In this document: positions 36,589-47,083 of the stretch, piece after piece
Layout of the letters: the number at the start of each line of letters is the position of its first letter
How positions within the stretch are numbered: the stretch's first letter is position 1
Source: Cerrena zonata
Lineage: Eukaryota; Basidiomycota; Agaricomycetes; Polyporales; Cerrenaceae
Assembly: GCA_038087015.1 (NCBI GenBank)
Contig: JASBNA010000036.1
Span: 62,001 to 126,000, forward strand
DNA length: 64,000 nucleotides
Direction: 5' to 3'
Notes under the pieces: generated by a model
Database searches by the model: none
What the model saw: the letters and a program-made list of their open reading frames with translations, nothing else
Told to the model about the DNA's origin: nothing
Program-made: the position numbers and the translations under genes

Positions 36589-38054
36589 ATGACTACTCGA
36601 GTTATTGCAGACTTCTTACCCGTTCGACCTGGTATCACTCTCCTAAATCATCGATTTAGGATAATTCGCAAGTTAGGTGGAGGTGTCTTCTCCGATACAT
36701 GGCTAGTGGAAGATGAGAAACGCACCGACGGGTATCTTAGCTTCCTCTCTACCCGATGACCTCTTCTGATTCCAACGTATACGTATGTAACTAGCGATAG
36801 CAGGTATCTGGCGGCTAAGATCCTAAATAGAGACGGGACTCGACGGCACGACAACGGAGAAATGCAAGAGCTTGCTTTTATGAAGAAGATCGCAGAATGT
36901 GAAGACATCGATGCCCTCCCTATTCTGCGCCATGACTTTGTAGTGACTGGACCTCGCGGAAAGCATTTATGCCTTGTTATGGATGTCTTGGGCTCAGACA
37001 TGGGATCTCTTAGACGAAAATCGCCTAGCAAATCCCTACCCTTGTATTTCGTTAAAAACATCATTCTGCTCGTTCTTGAAGGATTGGAGCAGCTGCATAG
37101 CTTGGGAATTATACATACCGGTGCGTGAAGGCTATTCCTTCAAATCACGCAGGATTACTCAACTAATACATGTTTTCTTAGATATAAAACCCGACAATAT
37201 TCTGTTTGATGATATCACTGACGAGCAAATCGACCAAGAGCTTTCTAGGCAATCTTTGATTACAGACGGTGAACATGAACTGGACGGGGAAACATATCCA
37301 ATCTGTGTCTCCCAGCCAATTCCTCACAAATTTTCTTGGAGCACTAGTCGACATGACGCTGAGCTACTTAATGTAAGGCTTGTTGACCTAGGACAAGGTA
37401 ATATCCTCTTGGATTGTATTTATCTTCCGTATCTAATCGCTTTCCATCTGGTTCGTAGCCTAATGGGTCGGAAAGCAACCTACTGTCGATGAAATTAGCG
37501 CTCCATCTCTACGTGCTCCTGAGATTATTTTACAGTCAAGCTTTGGCCCCAAGCTTGACATATGGAGTATTGGGTGTGTTGTGAGTATCATTTATCTCAT
37601 TTTTTTCTCCTTAACCTAATACCACCTGAATTATAAGACATTTGAGCTCATCACCAGACGCTGGTTGTTCGACCCAGAAGATGGTGGGGATGATTGGTCT
37701 GTCGAAGACGATCATCTTGCGAAGATGATGGAGCTCACTGGTGAACAGTTCACACCAGAAATCTTACAGCACGCCTATAAACGCGACCAGTATTTTAACG
37801 AGAATGGTAAGATTTTTCCTAGTACCGCCATTGTTTCCACCAACCGGTACTCGCTAGGGACATTGCGTCGAATCAGCGACATTTTCCCTGGAAGCATAGC
37901 GTCAGCACTTGAGAACTATAAAATTCTAGACAAGGACGATTTACAACCAACGGCAGATTTTATCGCTTCCTGCCTACGTCTAGACCCCCTGAAACGACCT
38001 TCAGCTAAGGAGCTACAACTCGCGCCTTGGCTGAAGGATGCATTCACCTGCTGA
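36589..38054 (+). pseudogene. SRPK-like Ser/Thr kinase with an in-frame stop
   Basis: Exons 36589-36731, 36804-37120, 37182-37397, 37459-37580 and 37638-38054 would encode 404 residues, a compact single kinase domain. Visible elements are the glycine loop LGGGVFSDTW, the ATP lysine in YLAAKIL, the catalytic loop HTDIKPDN (as in SRPK-type kinases), DLG in place of DFG, SLRAPEIIL as the APE motif, and IWSIGCVTFEL. Immediately after the third splice the sequence reads CC TAA TGG. A stop therefore falls between DLGQ and WVGKQPTVDE in the activation segment. No alternative acceptor restores the frame, and a CAA to TAA change would explain it. Everything downstream is conserved and open, so this is a very young pseudogene, a polymorphism or a sequence error. 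Confidence 0.75.
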
Positions 38055-38369
38055 TGTGATTCCGTCCACTGTCGCTTAGCAATCAGAGAAGGAACACTTT
38101 CAGTCAAGTCTTGTTCGATGATGAACTACGTGTATTCGATTCTATTGCCTCTACGATGACAAACTTGCCTTGACTGGCAACCCCGAACTGTAATTATAGA
38201 TTAGACCTCATATTTAAGGGGATATATTTTGATACAGCCATAGCTATTCAAGGTAACATAACAGAAAGTTGCCCTAGCATTGCAGTCTCTAATCTGACAT
38301 ATTTGAGATAAAAGCCTTTCAAACGTATATATAATAAGTGCCTGGAGGAATGATGTGAGACCATTACAA
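38055..38369. other. Convergent 3' region
   Basis: Lies between the ends of the kinase and F-box genes. No further feature. Confidence 0.5.
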
Positions 38370-40140
38370 TTAGGTCCGAATGAGATCTCCTACTACGGAC
38401 GACAAGCTTTCTACAATATCATGTCCAATACGATCGTCCTCGTTAGAGATCAGACTCTCATCAATGATGAGAGTATTGAGTTGCCGGCGACTACTGAGCC
38501 GCAAAGAGAGGGATTGCTGAAGGCGACCAAGCATAAAATCCCGATGAGGGACAACACCGCTGAAAGTAATGCAAAGTTCCTGGAGTCGGTGTAGACACAT
38601 GACCCCTCTTTCGTCCATAGTCATGAGAATAGAAACCATTGTAAAAATATCTGGGCCGTTTATCGCTGCCGGGTTCGTAGGAAACACGATGAATTTTAGG
38701 GATACGATATTCTTCAAGCATGAAAATATCGCATGCCAAACTGGAGTGTAGTTTACAGCTCTGACTGCGAAGTCCCTGAGGATAAGTCGCCGCGTGTTCA
38801 CAAGGACCGGTCGGAGACCATGCATCAGAACAGAATGTGTCTCGAAAAAGGCGGTTGTGGAGGTCGATGTGAAGCTAGCGAGGAATCGCAAGGTTGGAGT
38901 ATCCCTATCCGGAACCCTGCCCTCGTCCCACGCGTGGATGTTCACATTCCACCTGTTGTTGCTCCGCACTAAAAACATAGTACAAGTGCACAATTCTGAT
39001 TTTGGGTGGTCCGGAGAGTCGCGTCGTAATAGTTCCACTAAGGAGATGGGAAGCAAGACCAAGTGACCGTGATTATGACCGGCTCCGGCCGAGATATCAA
39101 CCATCGTAGCACGGAAGGGGAGTCTCAACACATTCTTGACACCTGTAGCCACTCCCGAGAGTCGAAGAGTAGTCAGGTGTGGAAGAGGAGGGCAAGAAAC
39201 AGGGGTCGAGGTTGGCAAGGAATAGTCAAACTCTCTGAGCATCTGAAAATCCAAGGTCTTCAGGGACGTCAGGGTCGCAAGCAGTTTGCCCAACTCATTC
39301 AGCGAGGCGTTGCATTGCCGCTCAACGGTGTGGTCAAGTCGTAGTTCTGTCAGGGTGGTCGCAAGGGGGAGCTTCAGCCATTCGGCACCTAGAGTTTTAG
39401 TAGCACTAGAAAACCTGAGCAGGTTTGGCATGCTTGCGATCACAGGGTGTACCTTTGATGCCTCAAACGGTCCATCAGTCATCCAGATGAAAGAAACCAT
39501 CCGAGGACAGTGAGGCCAGATATCGGGTGCCTCGACGTCCATTTTAAGATGTCGAGTGCGCGGGAGCAAGTGATCGACTGCTTCCCAGCATGGGCGAAGA
39601 CCAGGGTGGTCGGATTTGGTACACGCGATGTGAAGTTTGAGCTCACTGGCGGCAGAGAGACGGACGATTTCGGTAAGATGACAAGTTTCTCGAGTTGGTA
39701 TTCGTATACGAGAGAACAGTCGCGGATGGGCGACCATCACATCTCTCCAATAACGACAAACATGCGCGACACGCAGCCACCCATAGTGATTGGTGGGAGT
39801 CGAGTTATCGTTGGCATACATGATAGTCAACTGCAGGAACACTTCAGCTAGAAGTTCTGGCAGCAAGATCGAGTTGATTCTAGGAGCGAACGCGTTACGA
39901 CGCGCTTGAATGGCGGCAATGATACAGTTGTGCTTAACCACACGAGCCTGTAGTTCCTTCACGATTACCCTTTGCTCGTCGAGGAGGCGGTTTACCTGGT
40001 CCTCGGTGTTAATGGCGGATAGAACGAGACGAGACATCTCGTCAAGCTCATTCTCAAGCTCGCCACTGTATATGCGATAGTATTAGTATAGCAGCACACT
40101 TGAAACCTGAAATTACATACATGCGTGGAATTCCGTTCAT
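38370..40140 (-). CDS. F-box-like protein with LRR-type C-terminus, 571 aa
   Basis: A 20-nt first exon (40140-40121), a GTATGT...ATACAG intron and a single large exon (40065-38370). The N-terminus is a short coiled coil (GELENELDEM...LLDEQRVIVKELQARV). It is followed by an F-box-like motif, LLPELLAEVFLQL and then LRVAHVCRYWRDVMVAHPRLFSRI, the typical basidiomycete form. The rest is Leu-rich with strand-helix units such as LTSLKTLDF and LPHLTTLRLSG, as in degenerate leucine-rich repeats. It should act as a substrate adaptor of an SCF ubiquitin ligase through Skp1; substrate unknown. The start may be further upstream. An open, coding-like stretch (QLDFDDRSANNILNTT) precedes the chosen ATG and lies partly inside a repeat shared with the next gene. 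Confidence 0.8.
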
Positions 40141-40152
40141 GGTAGTGTTCAA

Positions 40153-40282
40153 GATGTTGTTGGCCGAGCGATCGTCAAAGTCCAACTGCTTAGTCAGAAT
40201 GCCTAACCAAATACTAAATCGGGACATTCAACAAGGACGAAAATGCATTCCGAAATCAAATACGTGACAAGGTCGTAAAAAC
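40153..40282 (-). repeat. Shared 5' repeat, copy 1 (before the F-box gene)
   Basis: 130 bp that recur at 43565-43697 in the same orientation. The distal 57 bp (40226-40282) are identical. The gene-proximal part differs at several sites and by a 2-3 bp indel. It lies 13 bp before the chosen F-box ATG. Confidence 0.85.
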
Positions 40283-41264
40283 ATCGGACGAGGCTACGAG
40301 TTTACGCGACGAGAGGCATAAAAGAAAGAGCTCTGAGCCACACGTACTGAGAAACGGGAGAGAGAGAGAGAGGACCAGACGTACCTGGGCATACTGCATA
40401 TCGTTGGGAGACACCCTAACCCTATGCATTATGAGAAATATGTAATATGGTATGGACGCCTAACAGATCATGTGACTAAGCAATAGCTTAACATCAATCT
40501 TGTCATGAGAAAATACACGAGGAAATTTATAATTCTAACATAGACTCACGTTACAATCTCCGTACTATGGTGATATATGCATTAATACTCATGATTTTGT
40601 GTCAGATCTTTGAAATACTTCGGGTGAAACATCCATTTTTGGAAGGTGAATACGTTCCCATCCCCCAAATTTGCTCTGTGGTAATGCATAATCGGCCCTC
40701 AAGCTTCAAGCTTCAAGGCTATGCATCATGCAATATGCATATTTCTGCCAAATTCCCTGCCTCCCGAGTTGGGACCCTCCACATTCCAATGCATTATGAG
40801 AATTATGCGGTATTACCATATGCGATATGAGCAAGTGTACTGTACCTGAATGTCAAGGTTGTTATCAGTCGGTAGGAAGATACGAAGTAGAAGATGGAGA
40901 ACGAAACAGGGCAGCGATGCACCAGTCAAGACATCTACCAGCTCCGTCGATAACCAGACCATGAGCAAATATTGGAGAGAATGAAAGAGGGAGGGAGCCG
41001 AGACGACGTCGAAAGAACAGACGAAGCATGCAATCCGCCAAAGAGCTAAACCATGAGGATTGTCAGTGACTAGCATGAAGGATAGAAAGAAAAGGGGACA
41101 AACGATGGGCAGCGAATCGAGAATCAAGACACGCGTCTGAATCAACAAGACAAGAGATATAAAAGGCTGGTCGAAAAGGAAAAAAAATGCAGAAGACGAG
41201 GAGAAAGGACAGTGGGGGGAGGGGGGGGGGGGACGACGAGGACGGAGCTTGGATGTGCTTGCGC
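40283..41264. other. Intergenic with poly-G tract
   Basis: No gene recognised. A near-pure G tract (six G, A, twelve G) lies at 41214-41232, 32 bp past the protease stop codon. AT-rich sequence with two GCATTATGAGAA(A/T) copies (near 40426 and 40791) lies further left. Confidence 0.5.
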
Positions 41265-43397
41265 TCAGTCGAGGGTGTAGGTGATGCCGTAGAGCTCGGC
41301 AGAGGGGTACTTGTCGAGGATCTGCTTGATGACCCACCAGAGGGGCGTACCGTACGTGACATGATTGTGCCTGCCTCGAGGCATGCCTGAGTGCAGGATG
41401 GCGAGCCCGTCGCCGTCGCCAGTGAAGATAAGAGAGCCCGAATCCCCATGGTCTGAAAAGTCACCGGAATTCTTGCTATAGTTATAGACGACGTCGTCGC
41501 GGGATTCAAGTCCGAGGTCGGTGCAGGTATAAGCCTCCATGCCGGAATAGCGGCCCAATGTAAGCTTGGTCGTGTTGCCATACTTGCCGACAATGTAGAG
41601 AGGCTCGCCATTCTTGTCCTCCGTATCAGGGTTGATGACGAGGCGGCGAGGCAGAGCTCCGCGGATGGGGAGCTGGAGGCTGGCTGGAATCGTCCTGCCC
41701 GCGCGAACGGCAGCGATAGGCCAGAAGCGATCCTCAAGCTCACCAGCGGTGTATTGGTTCCCTGAAGAGTTGAATGTTAGTTAGCGAGATTGGACTGAAG
41801 GGGGGGAATGGAACGGAACGCAAAGTCGACGATGTTACGCTCAAAATTCTCGAGCTTCGCCGCATCGACGGTGAATGTGGCAATGTCGCGGGTGTAGTGA
41901 CGTTGGTCAACCCTGACGGAGATTTCGGGAGCCCAGTCGACATGACCGAACCTGCGGCTGTTGGTATCCTGCCACTCGTCGTTGACTTCGGCGGAGAACG
42001 TCTGGAGAGTTGTGTTGTCTTCATTCTTGTCGTCCAAGGCGTTCTGCTTGCGCCGTATGGCCGTGGCCTCCTGCCCGCCCGCCTTCGACCCCAACTCCTC
42101 CAACTCTCCAACAAGTCTAACGGCATCACGAAGCCCTGTGTTGACGGCTTCTTCTATCTCGTCGACGGCACGAGTAAAGCGGCGTTCACCGCAGACAAGG
42201 ATGTGCTGAGGGTCAGCACCATCGAAGTCGTAATCGGTGATCGTGTCGACGGAGGAGACGTGCTTGTTGGTAAGGGCGAGGATCCTGTTGCTGGGGTCGC
42301 CGTTGCTGTCCTTCACCTCCCGGAACAGGAACGTGAGGGTGCCCTGCGCATCGTCGGACTGCCTGGCGATGGGGATGCCTAGTCCCGTGTTGAAGGGGTG
42401 GTTGAGGCCGAACCTGGGACTGGTGTTGTCCTCGACCCTCATCAGAGACGGGCCGGCCAGCTTTTGGACCAACCCTTCGTACCACTCTACAACGACACCG
42501 GTGACCTGGGCGTCATTGAGGATTTGAAGGATGTCGGGCGTAGCATCGCTAACAGCCCTGGCGCTCGTGGAGTTGGGAGGAACAGCAATCCACACCACGA
42601 CTGGGCCAAATGTTTCCTCCTTGCCGTCCTCGACGATCGCGAAGCGAACTGTCTTCAGCGCAGAGTACTTGAGGCCGCGGGCCTTCATCGAAGCCAGTAT
42701 CTGAGGAGCGACGGTATCCCACACAGCGTTGAGCCGTGTACCGAAGACACCGTGAGCAGTCTTGGTGGGGATTTTGAAGAAGTGGGTTCCAGGCGCGGGG
42801 ATGGGGTAGGGGTTGGTCTCGAGATCAGAACGCCAGAGGAGTTTGAGAGGGTCGCCGGAAACGCCGTGGTACCAGAAGTGCATCTCGAACTTGGAGATCA
42901 GGTCGGGGGCGATGACGGTGAGGGCATCACAGTTGTTGCTGAGCTGTGAGTAGAGGGTCTCGGCGTCGCTGAGGGTGGGAGAGGTTGGAGAGGTAGGAGA
43001 GCCCGCAGCGTCTTGGGGGGAAGGCCGGGCTGCGTACTTGCGTTTGAGACAGTCAACCATGAAGCACGTCACGGCTGAAAACGCAAAAAGATGTGAGTAC
43101 GTGGAAACTGAAACGCGCAAGAAAGAAGATGGAGAGACTTACTGCCAAGGCGGGCGGGGTTAGCCCTTACTTTTTCGACCAGGGCTTTGATACCGGGAGC
43201 AGCGTCTACAAGGTGGACAGACAGTCATGAGTGAGAGATGGACGTGTAATGACGAAGCAGCTCACTGTCCCCTAGGAACCCAAGGGTAATGAGCTCTTCC
43301 TCGCTCAGGTCGACAATATCTGCGAGAAACACTCAGCATTGGTAACGAAGAGAAACGTCGGGCACCACTCACTCTTCTTCATATAAGATGAATCCAT
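41265..43397 (-). CDS. Trypsin-fold (PA clan) protease-like protein, 632 aa
   Basis: Five exons (43397-43373, 43319-43266, 43205-43143, 43074-41815, 41761-41265) join entirely in phase 1. The C-terminal ~330 residues look like a chymotrypsin-fold domain. LALTNKHVSS supplies a histidine and HGDSGSLIF the serine nucleophile (GDSGS). The catalytic aspartate could not be assigned with certainty. The first ~40 residues are charged and helical, without a signal peptide. The middle (residues ~80-250) includes KTVRFAIVEDGKE and GPVVVWIAV, which suggests a separate alpha/beta domain. A long acidic/polar insertion between H and S (ELEELGSKAGGQEATAIRRK) is probably helical. Most likely an intracellular serine-protease-like protein of unknown role. 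It shares a 5' repeat with the F-box gene. Confidence 0.75.
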
Positions 43398-44022
43398 GCT
43401 GGCAAAAAACGATTCACGAGAGGTGATGCGTAGTAAGAAAGCGCAAGTAAGTAACTCATCAATGGGGATGAGATGGGGAGCGATGGGAAAACGCGAAGAG
43501 GGGATCCTTTATGGTCTTCGAGTGAGCCCAGAGATACCGCAACTTAGTGCTAAGTATGCAACTTGATGTTGTTGGTCGAGTGATCGTCAAAGTCCAGCTG
43601 CTTAGTCAGAACGCCCAACTAAATACTAAATCAGGACAACATTCAACAAGGACGAAAATGCATTCCGAAATCAAATACGTGACAAGGTCGTAAAAACGTG
43701 TGATTCATTGCGCTCAGCGCTCCAGATACCAGGCCGAGTTGGAGGAATTCAGAGGCAGAGGGAGTGGTCATTGCAGGAGCGTACTAACAACGACGTATAG
43801 AGGGTATGAGTAATGAAGCTATGTAAGAGACAACACGAGACGAAAAGGATAGACGAAGAGAGAGAAAGTGGACTCGATAGTCCTGTCCTGCCCCTCTTAC
43901 ACTTCCATCTCCGATCCAGGGGCTAAGATAGAAGGGCAAGAACGGACGAAACACATCATGGCGGGAGTTCAAATATGGATGAAGATATATGTGTGTAGGC
44001 AGTGTAAAAGCGCGTAGCCAAA
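43398..44022. other. Intergenic with shared repeat
   Basis: Upstream region of the protease-like gene, including repeat copy 2, and the 3' flank of the Rho1 gene. No other gene. Confidence 0.5.
43565..43697 (-). repeat. Shared 5' repeat, copy 2 (before the protease-like gene)
   Basis: 133 bp matching 40153-40282 in the same orientation, beginning 168 bp upstream of the protease-like ATG. The minus-strand frame shared with copy 1 (LTKQLDFDD) stays open here until HT-stop. Confidence 0.85.
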
Positions 44023-45131
44023 TTAGAGAACGATGCAATGGTGCTTCTTGCTGCTCTTGGGTCGGCTCAATAGTGCTGCACGGGTAGCATACTGGAACAC
44101 TTCACGGACACCTTCGCCCGTCTTGGCAGAGCACTCGAGATAATGCTTGGCAGCGATCTTGTGTGCCACAGCCATACCCTAGACACAATCAGAATGCGGT
44201 CAGATAACTCTACGCTCTACAAAAGCAACTCTGCAATGTAAACGTACCTCTTCGGGGGTGACCGGTCGCTGGTTTGTCTTGCGGAGTTCCTCAATCACAC
44301 GGGGGTCGCGTCTAAGATCCTTCTTGCATCCAACTAAGATGATGGGGAGACCAGCACAGAAGTGCATGACCTCGGAAATCCACTATAAATATAGAAAGCA
44401 TCCGAGTGTCAGTGTTCTATTACGGTTGCCGAGCCTATATCGATGATAAAAATCTGTCATTTGTGAGGAGACCGTTCGTGATCCTGACTGGGGTCGTGTC
44501 TAGTCATCCCGACCCAAGAGGGTATCTGGGCGAACGGCCTACCCTCTTATTATCGGGCGTATGTAGTCCCGTTATGAAGAGTACACCACAAGCGCTTGGG
44601 GACACGCGGAAATGTGGAAGCGAGATACGGTGTGGTATGGTCGTAGAGGTGTACGAGGGCAGGAAATTTGGCAATAAATAGACGTACCTTCTCCTGGACG
44701 TTATCCAACGAGTCGGGAGAGTCTACGGCGAAACAGATGAGGATGACGTGGGAGTCGGGATAGGAGAGAGGACGAAGACGATCGTAATCTTCCTGTCCGG
44801 CCGTATCCCATAGCGCAAGCTCGACGTGCTTGCCGTCAACCTCGACATCGGCTACGTAGTTCTCGAAGACGGTAGGGACGTAGACCTATAAATGCAGCAA
44901 AGGGCGGTTAGACGCCAACGTTTCATGCATACATTTCTTGGAGTGTTTGAAAGCGATTTACGCACCTCAGGGAACGTTCCTTTCGAGAACACGATCAACA
45001 AACAAGTCTATCAGAGAGAGAAAGAGGGGTGTGAGCAAAGCTGTTTGATACACCGCATGGTTGATATGTGGCCTGACCTTTCCACAAGCACCATCACCGA
45101 CGATTACGAGCTTTCTGCGGATTTCAGACAT
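44023..45131 (-). CDS. RHO1: Rho1 small GTPase
   Basis: Exons 45131-45078, 45007-44966, 44885-44688, 44382-44248 and 44178-44023 encode 194 residues. All GTPase boxes are present: P-loop GDGACGKT, effector loop with YVPTVFENY, switch [26 protein letters not shown] (NKxD box variant typical of Rho) and [10 protein letters not shown], plus a Rho insert helix. The basic tail ends in CIVL, a CAAX box with Leu, predicting geranylgeranylation and plasma-membrane attachment. Rho1 activates beta-1,3-glucan synthase and Pkc1-type cell-wall signalling in fungi. The fourth coding junction spans an unusually long intron (44383-44687, 305 bp); the rest are 70-100 bp. Confidence 0.97.
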
Positions 45132-45394
45132 GAGAAATTAAGAGTCGTAGACTTGGAGAATAGAGTGGATTGTCTGTACGGAAGAGGTGGATGGGAGGTG
45201 AGATGGTGGTGAGCGACGACGACGGGCTCAACAGGCGATGATACCAGGGCGGGCTCCCAAGCTGACTTTGAATTTCTGCGAACGCCTGTGCCACAGCCTT
45301 CCCCAAATGCACCAGATCCTGGCCCGTGCGTGAGACACCTTTCCCTTTCCGGCATATTCGCATTCCATATTCGAACATTAAATCTACATCCGCC

Positions 45395-46664
45395 TCAATC
45401 CAGTGTTATCCTCCGAGCACAGACATATTCTCCCTCCCGTCCCCAGCTCCCCATCTCGCAAATTTGCACCTCCTCGACTTCCCAGTCTCCAAAATCTACA
45501 TGCAACGGCGTCCTTCCCCTATTCCTGCCATGCCCTGCCGACGGAGTTCCCCTCTCACCATTCATCACGGACTTGTCTCCCTCCGGAGCCTTCTCAATCG
45601 CTTGGAGCGCGGCAGAGTTGATCATCGCCGCATATGAAAACGGCTTACGCCCTCTTGGTTGCCTATAGGTCGTGTTCAAAACCGTGCAATGAAGCTAATA
45701 TCAGACCCAGATGTCAACTAGACCTGTCATAATATCCATCGATTGACAACTGACTTTCAGCGGTCGGTTTTCATCCACCACCAGTCCCGCTCTCTGAAAC
45801 TCCTTGTGAACAAAATCTGTGTTCAGCGGCAATGAGTACATTTCCTGGGAAGTTATTATATGGACAAGTAAACTTGCTCGAGACATCTCTCAATCGCTTC
45901 GCATCCTCTCCCTCTTGTGCAGGACCTGTCCACAGAATATGAGCTTTCTCTAGATCACCACGCTCAGGCTTCATAATATCTATCCGCTTGAGCCCGATTC
46001 GCAGTTTCTCTCCAGCAAGCATCTTCATCACCTGTGGTTTCAATTCGTTCAAAAGCTGGGCGGCAGTGTCTAGCGTTTTTGGTCGCGTGCCATGGCTAGT
46101 AGTACCATCCAGATCTAAGGACATCACACCGAGTGTGAGATGTAATCTTCGAGGGTTAATAACAATTGTTTCATCCAGTCCCGGTATAGCAGGATCAGTT
46201 CTCAACAGCGCATCTGTGAATGCTGAGATGCGCCTTCGCAAACCTGCATGATGGCCCTGAAAATCAACATGAGCGGAGATAAGCAAATCCACGAGAGGAA
46301 TGATTCTGACAATTGGAAGTGCCAGAACTAATCACAAACAAGCCAAGCAATTGGATTAGGTTTAATCATAACTACCATCCTGTATGTAAAGGCACTAACA
46401 ATGTGTCAAACGAGGCTTAGGTTGCCTCGTCGTAGCCGTACCAGTGTGGGATGGAGGCTGTACCTCTGGGTTGGGAGTAAGATGGTGAGCAGGACCAGGG
46501 AAGCGTGGTTCTTCACCACGGCCCCGTCCTCGTCCTCGCCCACGATCACCACCTCGTCCCCGGCCTCGACCTCTACCACCGCGTCCATTGCCTCCGGTCT
46601 GAGACCCCGCCACAGCCTCTGTGGAAGAGGTTCTAGTTCGCGTCCTGACGGTAGTCGTAGACAT
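45395..46664 (-). CDS. 2H phosphoesterase, AKAP7/ASCC1-like, with RGG-rich N-terminus
   Basis: Exons 46664-46400, 46327-45885, 45844-45755 and 45694-45395 encode 365 residues. The 2H fold shows as THFLALPIV at the N-terminal strand and the two catalytic H-x-T motifs LHLTLGVM and LHCTVLNT, separated by the usual ~150 residues. The tail has IQICEMGS, typical of the AKAP7-NLS/ASCC1 branch. Such enzymes handle 2',3'-cyclic or 2'-5' phosphodiester ends of RNA and related nucleotides. The first ~60 residues hold a dense run of RGR/GGRG repeats, a likely RNA-binding, arginine-methylated tail. An in-frame ATG at 46757 could add 31 residues. The third intron is taken as GTCTCG...CCCAG, 40 bp, the only phase-compatible choice. 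Confidence 0.85.
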
Positions 46665-47083
46665 CGCAATAGCAGATGATGGCAGAAAGATACTCAAACC
46701 TTTGGTTGCTATTGATTGAGAGTTACGCTTGAATCCAAACCCAATCGCGAAAGACATCAACTCCAAGAGGAAATAGAAAGAAAGAAATGATGAAGGGGTA
46801 AGCCCGGCAAAGTGTTCGGCAAGGTGGTGATATAATTTCGCGGAGTTTGAAATATCAATTTCTTGTTTGAACCAATTCGGTTGCCAAGTCAAGAGACGTC
46901 AACAAATTCCATTCCAACAATAAAAAGGCTAATACAAATATGTTTCAAGCCAAGAGTATTGTTCCGAGGATTGTGAGAATACAAGTACAAACAAGCTACC
47001 ACCAGAGTCCCAAAAGAAGAAAAGATCAATTCAAGTGTTGTGAACACCGCAGTGAAGTATGCAGTAACCCAATGGGATGAGGA
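46665..47083. other. Intergenic
   Basis: Promoter side of the 2H phosphoesterase and 3' flank of the exon-repeat gene. No other gene seen, apart from the optional N-terminal extension of the phosphoesterase. Confidence 0.5.

Noticed and set aside
38733..39851. Chain of plus-strand frames
   Set aside because: Antisense to the single large F-box exon, which has clear domain content on the other strand.
42398..42949. 183-codon plus-strand frame, and several others over 41.7-43.1 kb
   Set aside because: They are antisense shadows of the GC-rich protease-like exon on the minus strand.
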